Assembly: GCF_039535095.1 (NCBI RefSeq)
Contig: NZ_BAAAWN010000001.1
Coordinates: 4,030,001-4,094,000 of the forward strand
DNA from: Arthrobacter ramosus
GTDB taxonomy: Bacteria > Actinomycetota > Actinomycetes > Actinomycetales > Micrococcaceae
Direction: 5' to 3'
Length of the DNA stretch: 64,000 bases
Positions 51,692-59,175 of the stretch are shown in pieces. The stretch's first letter is position 1. Each line of letters begins with the position of its first letter. The notes under the pieces were generated by a model. It ran no database searches and was not told where the DNA came from. It worked only from the letters and a program-made list of their open reading frames with translations. Both the position numbers and the translations under genes were made by a program.

Positions 51692-52363
51692 TCAACCCTT
51701 GCGCGGCAGGTACGTATTCACCGGGCGCCCCGTCGATCCGTAGGCTAAATGCAGGTCAATGAGTCCCTTGCGTTCGAGTTCGCTGAGATAGCGCTGGGCC
51801 GTGGGGCGGCTGATTCCGACGCTGCCCGCAATCTCCGATGCGCCCAAGGGTTCCGTGGAGTGAACCACCATATCGAGGACCTTTTGCATCGTGGGCGGCA
51901 GGCGCCGGGGTGCTTTGGCGGGAGGAGCCGTCCGGCGCAGGCTGAAGAGCTGGTCCACGGTCGCCTGGTCGGCCACGGTCCGGGACTCTGACTCCTGCCG
52001 CCAGCGCCGGTAGGCCTCGAGCTGGGTTTGCAGTTGCTCGAAGCCAAACGGTTTGACGAGGTAGTACACCGCTCCTCCGCGCATGGCAGCCCGTACGGTC
52101 TCAAGGTCCCGGGCGGCGGTGATCATGACGGCGTCGAGCTTTTCGCCGGCTCCCTGAAGCGACCTCAACAGGCTGATTCCGTCTTCATCCGGAAGGTAGA
52201 CATCGAGGAGAAGCAGGTCTGGTTTGAGCAGCCGCACCGCTTCCCTGGCCTCCGCCGCGGTGTGGGCCTCACCGACGCATTCGTATCCCTCGATTTTGGC
52301 CACGCGGCTGGCGTGGATGCGCGCTACGCGGAAGTCGTCGTCGACCACCAAGGTCCGGATCAT
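51692..52363 (-). CDS. CitB/DcuR-type response regulator
   Basis: 223 residues. Receiver with D54 in LLLLDVYLPDEDG and a C-terminal helix-turn-helix (EIAGSVGISRPTAQRYLSEL then KGLIDLHLAYGSTGRPVNTY) of the CitT/DcuR group. Its ATG overlaps the kinase stop. These regulators usually activate transporters for citrate or C4-dicarboxylates; none is adjacent. Confidence 0.92.
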   Translation of the reverse strand: MIRTLVVDDDFRVARIHASRVAKIEGYECVGEAHTAAEAREAVRLLKPDLLLLDVYLPDEDGISLLRSLQGAGEKLDAVMITAARDLETVRAAMRGGAVYYLVKPFGFEQLQTQLEAYRRWRQESESRTVADQATVDQLFSLRRTAPPAKAPRRLPPTMQKVLDMVVHSTEPLGASEIAGSVGISRPTAQRYLSELERKGLIDLHLAYGSTGRPVNTYLPRKG

Positions 52364-54009
52364 TCGATTGATTTTCCTGTCATGACCGGGGCGTCGGATT
52401 CCATGTGCGGTTCCGGCAACCAGATTTCAAAGCGTCCCCCCGGGCCCGGGAAAACATCCATCGTGCCTCCTGCACGGTGAACGATCCTGCTCACCAGCGC
52501 AAGGCCTATCCCACGACGCATTCCCGGCCGCGGTTCCTTGGTCGTGAACCCGTCGGCGGTGATCGTGCCCACCAATGCTGCAGGAACACCGGGCCCATTG
52601 TCGGTCACGCAAATGAAAATGCCCGAGGAATCGTCCAGCTGGATAGTCACCTCGCGCGGCGCGGGTTGCTCGGCGAGGATTTCGACGGCGTTGTCCAGGA
52701 GGTTCCCGACGATCGTCAGCAGCGCTTGGGTTTCGAGGAACGGTTGGCGCAGCTGCGAGTCGTCCGTCACCGAGATCCCGACATCCTGCTCAGCAGCCAC
52801 GGTGATTTTCGCGAGCAGCAGGGCCGCGAGCTCCGGCGGCTCGATCCGCGAGCGCAAGCCCTCGCCAAGCGAGCGCGAGGTGTCCGAAATCCGGGAGACG
52901 AAATTCCGCGCCTGGTCCACGTCTCCGAGTTCCAGGAGTCCGTCCACCACGTGGAGGCGGTTGGCGTACTCATGCTCTTGGGCACGCAGGGCCTCCATCA
53001 GGCCTTCGACGGAGCGAAGGTCACGCACCAGGCCTTCAACTTCCGTGCGGTCGCGCAGGGTGACCACGGAGCCTATGCTCCTCCCGGCCAAGGCAACGGA
53101 CATCCGGTTCACCACCAGCAAGGCGTCCTCGGTGATCACGATCTGGTCGGTACCGCTGATCTGTCCGGTCAGCAGGGAACGAAGCCTCCCGGCGGGCAGA
53201 AGATCCTCGATCTTCTCTCCCAGCACGTTTTCTTCCAGGTGCAGCAGGGTGCGCGCCTCGGAGTTGATGACGGTGACCCGGCCGTCGTCGTCAAAGCCGA
53301 TCATCGCTTCGCGGATGCCGTGCAGCAGGGCTTCGCGCTCCTGCAACAGGGACGCAATCTCCACCGGTTCGAGATCGAAAGTGACCCGCTTGATTCTGCG
53401 CGCCAGCAGGGCGGAGCCCATGGCGCTGATCACGAGGACTACGGCCGAATAGCCGGCAATCAGCAACACCTGTTTGGCGAGTTCGCTGCTTTCCGTGGTC
53501 TCCAGGATTCCCACCGAGACCTGCCCGACGACGGTCCCGTCCGCCGCGCGTACCGGCGCCTTGGCGTTGACCGAGTCGCCGAGGCTGCCTTTGTCGATGC
53601 CGACATGGGTCTGCCCGTCCAGGACGGCTACGGGTTCTTCCAGGGTCTGTCCAATGAGGCCCGGATTGGGGTGGGAGTACCGGACACCTTTCCGGTCGGT
53701 GACGACGACGTAGTCCGGCTGCGCTTGGGACTGGACCTTCGTCGCAATCGCCTGAATCGAGTGCGTTGGATCCCCGTTCCCCAGCGACGTCACGATTTCC
53801 GGCATTTGCGCCACCGTCGTCGCGATCCCCAGTGCCCGGAGCCGGTACTGGTCCTCGAGGGTCTGGTTGCTGATCTGGGTGTAGAGAAGCGCGCCCAAAG
53901 TGACTGTCACAAAGAGGATGCAGAGCAGCCACACCAGGATCTGGGAGGCAAGCGGCCGCGCCTTCCAGCGCGCGCCGAAAAATCGCAAGCCACGCAACTC
54001 TGGATGCAC
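52360..54009 (-). CDS. CitA/DcuS-type sensor histidine kinase
   Basis: 549 residues from GTG 54009 (AGAGG 7 bases upstream); the frame extends 30 residues further but without a ribosome site. TM1 about 22-43, an external sensor domain (PDYVVVTDRKGVRYSHPNPG, then IGQTLEEPVAVLDGQTHVGI) typical for citrate/dicarboxylate PAS-like sensors, TM2 about 178-203, a PAS, the H box AQEHEYANRLHVVDGLLELG and HATPase boxes (NLLDNAVEIL, DNGPGV, GIGLALVSRIV). Confidence 0.92.
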   Translation of the reverse strand: MHPELRGLRFFGARWKARPLASQILVWLLCILFVTVTLGALLYTQISNQTLEDQYRLRALGIATTVAQMPEIVTSLGNGDPTHSIQAIATKVQSQAQPDYVVVTDRKGVRYSHPNPGLIGQTLEEPVAVLDGQTHVGIDKGSLGDSVNAKAPVRAADGTVVGQVSVGILETTESSELAKQVLLIAGYSAVVLVISAMGSALLARRIKRVTFDLEPVEIASLLQEREALLHGIREAMIGFDDDGRVTVINSEARTLLHLEENVLGEKIEDLLPAGRLRSLLTGQISGTDQIVITEDALLVVNRMSVALAGRSIGSVVTLRDRTEVEGLVRDLRSVEGLMEALRAQEHEYANRLHVVDGLLELGDVDQARNFVSRISDTSRSLGEGLRSRIEPPELAALLLAKITVAAEQDVGISVTDDSQLRQPFLETQALLTIVGNLLDNAVEILAEQPAPREVTIQLDDSSGIFICVTDNGPGVPAALVGTITADGFTTKEPRPGMRRGIGLALVSRIVHRAGGTMDVFPGPGGRFEIWLPEPHMESDAPVMTGKSIE

Positions 54010-54068
54010 CGCCAACCTCTTCCTACTCTCCCTGTAGCTTATGTGACAAAGTTCACGGCTACTACGGC

Positions 54069-54476
54069 TCAGCCGCGGACCGGCACCTTGGTGTGCCACG
54101 AGGTGTGTTTCTCATAGACGTGCGCGATGCCCAAGAGGTCTGCCTCCGCGAATTCCCGTCCCAGGAAGTGCATCCCGACCGGTTGTCCTCCGGCGAATCC
54201 GCAGGGGATGCTCAGTCCGGGCATTCCGGTGAGGTTGGCCGGTGAAAGCATCATGAGCGCGCTGGAGAGGGAGTCCTTGCCTGTTGAACCGGTCAGCGAA
54301 TGGGACATGTCCGCCTCGATCGGCGCGATGGACGGCAGCGTCGGAGACACCAATGCCTGGACTCCGGCGAAGTCCATGGCAGTCCGTCTCGAGCGACGTT
54401 CGGAACCGGCCAGCCTGCTGATGGACAGCGCGTGGTGCCACGCTTTCGGATCCTGTGAGCCAGGCGGAATTGTCAC
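54069..54476 (-). pseudogene. Amidase (amidase signature family) C-terminal remnant
   Basis: About 110 residues match the C-terminal end of GatA/amidase enzymes: MDFAGVQALVSPTLPSIAPI, ANLTGMPGLSIPCGFAGGQP and VGMHFLGREFAEADLLGIAH. The Ser-cisSer-Lys catalytic core, which should lie in the missing first two-thirds, is absent and the upstream sequence is unrelated. The fragment ends intact. Remnant of a deletion; the missing part is not elsewhere in the window. Confidence 0.75.
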
Positions 54477-54575
54477 AGTTCAGGCACAGCACAGGTATAG
54501 AGGGGCCAAAGTGTGGGGTTCGAGGATGGGTATAGCTTCGAACCCCTCGGAGTTGAACCTCTAAGGAGCAACATC

Positions 54576-55190
54576 GTGAACAAAGTCCGGAAAATCGCAG
54601 TGGGAGCGGCCCTGATCGGCGCCGTCGCAGGCGGCGGAGCCCTCACCGCCATGGCCCTGCCGGCCAACGCCGCAACTACCGACACCTCGACCGCCAGCCC
54701 ATCCGCCCCCGCCACGGACGGCGGCACGCACGGAAACGAAACGGCCCTGACCGGCGACACGGCAAGCAAGGTCAAGGCCGCTGTTCTGGCCGCCAACTCC
54801 GGCGCCACGGTGGAGAACATGACCACCGAAGACGACGGCAGCGCCGCCTACGAAGCCCACATCACGAAGTCGGACGGCACGCACGCCACCGTCAAGCTCG
54901 ATACGAGCTTCAAGGTGACCGCGACCGAAACCGGCGGCCCCGGAGGCGGGAAGGGCGGCCATGGCAACCACGGAAACGAAACCGACCTCAGCGGTGACAC
55001 CGCGAGCAAGGTCAAGGCCGCTGTTCTGGCCGCCAACTCCGGCGCCACGGTGGAGAACATGACCACCGAAGACGACGGCAGCGCCGCCTACGAAGCCCAC
55101 ATCACGAAGTCGGACGGCACGCACGCCACCGTCAAGCTCGATGCGAGCTTCAAAATCACCGCAACCGAAACCGGCGGCCCCGGTCACTAA
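54576..55190 (+). CDS. Secreted protein with two PepSY-like repeats
   Basis: 204 residues from GTG 54576 (AAGGAG 8 bases upstream). Signal peptide KIAVGAALIGAVAGGGALTA with cut near ANA. The mature part has two near-identical 80-residue units, each with ASKVKAAVLAANSGATVENM, then TTEDDGSAAYEAHITKSDGT and ATVKLD. This is the actinobacterial PepSY-like pattern. At DNA level the units are identical for 138 bp (54765-54902 and 55005-55142). Probably inhibits or senses something in the cell wall; unknown. Confidence 0.88.
   Translation: MNKVRKIAVGAALIGAVAGGGALTAMALPANAATTDTSTASPSAPATDGGTHGNETALTGDTASKVKAAVLAANSGATVENMTTEDDGSAAYEAHITKSDGTHATVKLDTSFKVTATETGGPGGGKGGHGNHGNETDLSGDTASKVKAAVLAANSGATVENMTTEDDGSAAYEAHITKSDGTHATVKLDASFKITATETGGPGH
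54765..55142 (+). repeat. 138-bp exact direct repeat inside the PepSY-like gene
   Basis: 54765-54902 equals 55005-55142 in every base; period 240 bp. Flanking parts of the units differ at several positions, so the identity is too high for old divergence and points to recent duplication or conversion. Confidence 0.9.
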
Positions 55191-55212
55191 CTCCCAACCC
55201 AACCAAGCACCG

Positions 55213-55245
55213 TGGGCGCATACGGCAGCCAGCCGTATCCGCCCA
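55213..55245 (+). terminator. Hairpin after the PepSY-like gene
   Basis: TGGGCGCATACGG (55213-55225) pairs with CCGTATCCGCCCA (55233-55245), one mismatch, followed by TTTGTT. Confidence 0.8.
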
Positions 55246-55702
55246 TTTGTTCGATATCGCCCGGCCCGCGCACGGTGAGGGTGGGACCGTCAATCCTAGG
55301 AAAAGCAGGGAGCGGCACAGCTGCTGACATCGTCATCCGGAGCGCTTAGCGTCTTTAACAGAACCTTGAACGACGGCGGTTCCGCCTTTGAGTATTCGGG
55401 TTTCTTCCAGCCGCAAAACTGATCTACCAGTTCAGGGCTCCACGTTTAGATGAGAAGAAGATGACTATGGAATTTTCGTTGATGATGGCTTGCGCAGTCA
55501 TCAGCATCGTGAACAATGACAGCCGCAGTGCTTTGCCCGGGGCACCGGTTGTTCCAGCACGCCCGGCAAGTCGCCTGCGGCTGGCTCGACTGCGGGGTTG
55601 GCTCGCGACCGCGTTACACCGGGCCGCGTGGGGAATCGAACCTAAGGCGCCGCAGCCTGTTATGGAGACTTGCCGCTGAGGTGCGCGGAAGTTGACCGAA
55701 TG
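55246..55702. other. 457-bp stretch without a supported gene
   Basis: An open frame at 55461-55679 (72 residues, MTMEFSLMMACAVISIVNND) has a purine-rich stretch upstream but weak codon bias and no homology I recognise; the rest shows nothing. The stretch lies between the hairpin and the YciI gene end. Confidence 0.5.
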
Positions 55703-55990
55703 TCAGGCGGGACCCTGTGAGCTGAACATGACTGCGTTCCATTCCCGGATCTCGCTCGGTACGGCAAGCCCCTCCAGGACGAAAGGATCGCCCGCGATGA
55801 ACTGCTCCGCCCTTTCCTTGCTGGTGAAGATGCCCATCGAACCGTTTACGGCGGGGTTGTTGAAAGTCCCGATGCCGATCAGGCCGCCCTCGGCGGCGAA
55901 CGCCTGCATATATTCAACGTGCCTGGAGTAGACGGCCTGGAGTCCCGGGAGTGCCGAAGGATCCGAGCTGTAGAAGACGACGAATTGCAT
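55703..55990 (-). CDS. YciI-like (YCII) protein
   Basis: 95 residues. QFVVFYSSDPSALPGLQAVY, HVEYMQAFAAEGGLIGIGTF and MGIFTSKERAEQFIAGDPFV with the conserved His and Asp fit the YciI/ABM-like small enzyme fold. Eight bp behind the SRPBCC gene, so probably one transcript. Confidence 0.85.
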   Translation of the reverse strand: MQFVVFYSSDPSALPGLQAVYSRHVEYMQAFAAEGGLIGIGTFNNPAVNGSMGIFTSKERAEQFIAGDPFVLEGLAVPSEIREWNAVMFSSQGPA

Positions 55991-55998
55991 TTTTTGCC

Positions 55999-56478
55999 TT
56001 AGCTGTCGAGTTCAGGGCTGTCGAGTTCGGGGCTGTCGAGTTCGGCCAGGGTCTGACCGAGCCGCGGGAGCACGTGGTTTCGCCATCCCCCGCTCATGAT
56101 GCGGTGCGATGCCACATGCGTCGGCTCGTTGGGATCGAACCCGTCGTGGACGAGGGACAGCCGGGTGCCCGGGTCCTCCGCGGTGATTGACCAGGTCACC
56201 GTGCTGTTGAGGCTGTTTCCGGAGTGTGCGTCCCGCCATGAGATACGCAGTAGCTTCTCCGTTTCGACGTCAAGGACTTCGCTGGCCACCAAGCCGCTGA
56301 AACCGACTGCCGGAACGGGAATCCCGCGCATCTGGAACTGGTGCCCGACGGTTGCTTTGAAGTCGTTTTCCATCAACCAGCGGGCGATCAGCCCGGGCTC
56401 CGTCAGCGCCCGCCAAACCTTGGCAGGCGAATACGGCAGGAATTCTTCGACCTCGATGGTCGTAAGTTGTTCACCCAT
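55999..56478 (-). CDS. SRPBCC family protein with repeated tail
   Basis: 159 residues. VEEFLPYSPAKVWRALTEPG then LIARWLMENDFKATVGHQFQ and WRNHVLPRLGQTLAEL are the AHSA1-type fold. The last residues are three near-copies of a 5-residue unit (PELDS), encoded by 15-bp repeats at 56002-56046. First gene of the pair with YciI; its promoter lies in the gap to PadR. Confidence 0.9.
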   Translation of the reverse strand: MGEQLTTIEVEEFLPYSPAKVWRALTEPGLIARWLMENDFKATVGHQFQMRGIPVPAVGFSGLVASEVLDVETEKLLRISWRDAHSGNSLNSTVTWSITAEDPGTRLSLVHDGFDPNEPTHVASHRIMSGGWRNHVLPRLGQTLAELDSPELDSPELDS

Positions 56479-56592
56479 TCAGTGTCCTCAATCTCGTTCA
56501 CGACCATCCTAAGTTCCGAGGGGCCGTCGTCGGAGCGATCGGGTATCCCCGGGCGGCGTCGCAGCCCAGCTCGCGCAAAATACGGGTCTAGT

Positions 56593-56620
56593 TTAACGAC
56601 AGTCAGCGATATATCGTTAA
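56593..56620. promoter_or_regulatory. PadR-type operator
   Basis: Outer arms TTAACGA (56593-56599) and TCGTTAA (56614-56620), with a separate perfect CGATATATCG at 56607-56616. Located 64 bp before the PadR ATG. Confidence 0.6.
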
Positions 56621-56683
56621 CTATCGCAGAACAAACTGCGAGCCTCAGGGCAACCCAGACAACACTGAAAGGACGATGCCGTT

Positions 56684-57307
56684 ATGAAAGGCATTCACGA
56701 CAACAAGCACACAGATTGCGGTCCGGACATGGAACGCTTCGGACGCGGCCGGAGCCGTCGCGGACCCCACGGACACGGCGGATTCGGACCTGGCCGCGGA
56801 TTTGGGCCGGGCCGCGGTTTCGGACCGGGCTTCGGGCCGGGCTTTGGCCCGGGCTTTGGTCCCGGCGGCCAGCGCCGGGCCAATAAGGGCGACGTTCGTT
56901 TCGCGATCCTCTCCCTGCTGGCCGAAGCGCCATCCAATGGATACGGACTCATCAAGACGATTGCCGAGAAGACGTCCGGATCGTGGCGCCCAAGCCCGGG
57001 CTCCGTCTATCCGACGCTGCAGCAGCTCGTTGACGAGGAGCTCATTGCACCCGTCGGCGAAGGTCGGCGCACCGAGTTCACACTCACCGATGCAGGGAAA
57101 GCATACGTAGCGGAGCACGCCGAGGAGCTGGAAAATGCGTGGAACATCGATCCAGAAGGATCAGGACCCGCGTTTCACCAGAGCGTGGCAAAGCTTATGG
57201 GGGTTATCCACCAATTCCGCTTCGCCGCAACCGACGAACAACGCACGGCGGCCATGGAAAAGATCGACGAAACCCGGCGAGCGCTTTACCACATCCTCGC
57301 TGACTAG
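56684..57307 (+). CDS. PadR-family regulator with Gly-Phe-Pro-rich N-terminus
   Basis: 207 residues. The first 60 are low complexity (repeated GFGPG units after RGPHGHGG). Then the PadR winged helix: RFAILSLLAEAPSNGYGLIK and RPSPGSVYPTLQQLVDEELI, with a C-terminal helix for dimerisation (VAKLMGVIHQFRFAATDEQR). Likely autorepressor at 56593-56620. AAAGGA lies upstream of the ATG. Followed by a strong hairpin. Confidence 0.92.
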   Translation: MKGIHDNKHTDCGPDMERFGRGRSRRGPHGHGGFGPGRGFGPGRGFGPGFGPGFGPGFGPGGQRRANKGDVRFAILSLLAEAPSNGYGLIKTIAEKTSGSWRPSPGSVYPTLQQLVDEELIAPVGEGRRTEFTLTDAGKAYVAEHAEELENAWNIDPEGSGPAFHQSVAKLMGVIHQFRFAATDEQRTAAMEKIDETRRALYHILAD

Positions 57308-57318
57308 TACCGCCCCTC

Positions 57319-57357
57319 CCGAAGCCGCGACGCGGAGTGACCTGCTCGCGGCTTCGG
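57319..57357. terminator. Hairpin between PadR and GNAT genes
   Basis: CCGAAGCCGCGA (57319-57330) and TCGCGGCTTCGG (57346-57357), perfect 12-bp stem; no T-run. Serves two convergent genes. Confidence 0.75.
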
Positions 57358-57381
57358 AAACGTCTGCTGAGTTCCGTTCGC

Positions 57382-57855
57382 TCAGAGGCGGAGTTCCATG
57401 AAAACGCTGTGTGGATCCAGGGTGTAGTCGGCAAAAGGTGGGCACTCGGTGAATCCGTTGCGGACGTACAGGCGCCGTGCGGGAGCGAAATAGTCCTCGG
57501 TTCCTGTCTCCAGGAAAATGTGCTCGTAGTTTCGGCTTCGGCCTTCGTCCAGGATGTGCTTGAGCACGAGAGTGGCGACGCCCCGCCCCCGCGCACTGGC
57601 CGTGGTGCGCATCGACTTGATTTCGCCGTGCTTCGCTGCGCCGTCCGAGGATTCAATGAGTTTGAGCGCGCCACACCCGAGGAGGGTGCCGCCGTCGCGG
57701 GCCGTCCAAAAGGTGATCGACGTCGCGGAAAGCGCCGAATGATCCAGCGCGTGGACACTTTCGGCCGGCGATGTGGCGAACATGTCCGCCAGGTGTTCGC
57801 TCAGGAGTTGGTTGACATCCGCGCGTGCCGGATCGTCGGGCTCAACGTGAATCAT
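57382..57855 (-). CDS. GNAT-family N-acetyltransferase
   Basis: 157 residues. Acetyl-CoA motif RTTASARGRGVATLVLKHIL (R-G-x-G-x-A) and a C-terminal RLYVRNGFTECPPFADYTLD as in Gcn5-related enzymes acting on small molecules or proteins. Divergent from the M20 peptidase. Confidence 0.9.
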   Translation of the reverse strand: MIHVEPDDPARADVNQLLSEHLADMFATSPAESVHALDHSALSATSITFWTARDGGTLLGCGALKLIESSDGAAKHGEIKSMRTTASARGRGVATLVLKHILDEGRSRNYEHIFLETGTEDYFAPARRLYVRNGFTECPPFADYTLDPHSVFMELRL

Positions 57856-57933
57856 CGACTCAATTTACACTCCCCCTGTTCGGTTTCTGGGTCTATGCTG
57901 GTTCCTCCGATCTGCTACTGAGAGCGGTGGTCC

Positions 57934-59175
57934 ATGAGCGGTTGCGAAGCAGTCCTGGCAGGCCTTGAAGCACAGCTCGGTTGGATCCGGGATACGTACA
58001 TCGATCTGCATAGGCACCCCGAGCTAAGCCTCGAGGAGCATGGGACTTCGATGCTCCTCGAGGAGAAACTCGCGGCGTTCGGCTATGCCGTAACACGCAT
58101 CGGGGGCACCGGCGTCGTCGGTATCCTCGCAAACGGGGACGGCCCAACAGTGCTTGCCCGCGCAGACATGGACGCGCTACCGGTGACCGAGGCTACCGGG
58201 CTGCCTTATGCGTCTGCCGTCGACGGGGTCATGCACGCGTGCGGGCACGACCTGCATGTCGCCGGACTGCTCGGCGCAGCCAAGCTCATGGCCGACGGGC
58301 GCGCGGCATGGTCCGGGACGTACATCGCGCTGTTCCAGCCTGGCGAAGAGATCGGGGCTGGATCCCAGGCGATGGTCGACGACGGACTCGTCGCCAAAGT
58401 GCCGCGGCCCGACGTCGCCTTCGCCCAGCATGTGATGCCGATCCCGGCGGGGAGGATCGCCACCACGGCCGGCCCAGTCCTGTCGGCCGCGGACTCGCTC
58501 AAGATCACCGTGCACGGGAAGGGCGCGCACGGCTCGATGCCACACATGTCCGTTGACCCGGTGGTGCTGGCCTCTTCGATCGTGATCAGGCTGCAGTCCA
58601 TCGTCTCGCGGGAGACCAAGCCGGGCGACTTCGCGGTTGTCACTGTGGGGGCGTTCAACGCCGGAGCGACGTCGAACATCATCCCGGACCGAGCTACCCT
58701 CTTGCTCAACATCCGCACTTACGACACCCGGGTCCGTGCGTCCGTCCTCGCGGCCATTGAGCGGATAGTCAAGGGCGAGTGCTCCGCCGCCGGATCACCG
58801 CAAGACCCTGATTTCGAGTACTACGAGCAATTCCCGCTCACCAGCAACGACGAGGCCGTGACAGAGAAGGTCCGGGCCGCATTCTCCGCCCACTTCGGGG
58901 CGGACTCCGTGCGCCAGGCCTTACGGCAGACCGCGTCCGAGGACTTCAGCCGCATTCCGGACGCTTTCGGGGTGCCATACACGTTCTGGCTCCTAGGCGG
59001 CGTGGATCCCGAAACCTACCGGGCCGCCGTCGAACGCGGAACAGTAGCCCGGGACATTCCGGCCAACCACTCCCCGCTCTTCGCGCCGGTGATCGATCCG
59101 ACTCTGTCCATTGGCGTCCAAACCCACGTGGTCTCAGCACTGTCTTACCTGGCGACGGAAGGCGCAACACCATGA
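57934..59175 (+). CDS. M20-family amidohydrolase (aminoacylase / IAA-amide hydrolase type)
   Basis: 413 residues. Metal ligands in LHRHPELSLEE, ARADMDALPVTE, HACGHDLHVAG, QPGEEIGAGSQ and the late NHSPLF. A small dimerisation domain contains GKGAHGSMPHMS. Family members remove acyl groups from amino acids or auxin conjugates. It overlaps the next oxidoreductase by 4 bp (ATGA), so the two act together or are co-regulated. Confidence 0.93.
   Translation: MSGCEAVLAGLEAQLGWIRDTYIDLHRHPELSLEEHGTSMLLEEKLAAFGYAVTRIGGTGVVGILANGDGPTVLARADMDALPVTEATGLPYASAVDGVMHACGHDLHVAGLLGAAKLMADGRAAWSGTYIALFQPGEEIGAGSQAMVDDGLVAKVPRPDVAFAQHVMPIPAGRIATTAGPVLSAADSLKITVHGKGAHGSMPHMSVDPVVLASSIVIRLQSIVSRETKPGDFAVVTVGAFNAGATSNIIPDRATLLLNIRTYDTRVRASVLAAIERIVKGECSAAGSPQDPDFEYYEQFPLTSNDEAVTEKVRAAFSAHFGADSVRQALRQTASEDFSRIPDAFGVPYTFWLLGGVDPETYRAAVERGTVARDIPANHSPLFAPVIDPTLSIGVQTHVVSALSYLATEGATP

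Noticed and set aside
55461..55679. 72-codon plus-strand frame
   Set aside because: A purine-rich stretch precedes it, but codon bias is weak, there is no homology I recognise and no neighbouring operon; kept only as part of the gene-free stretch.
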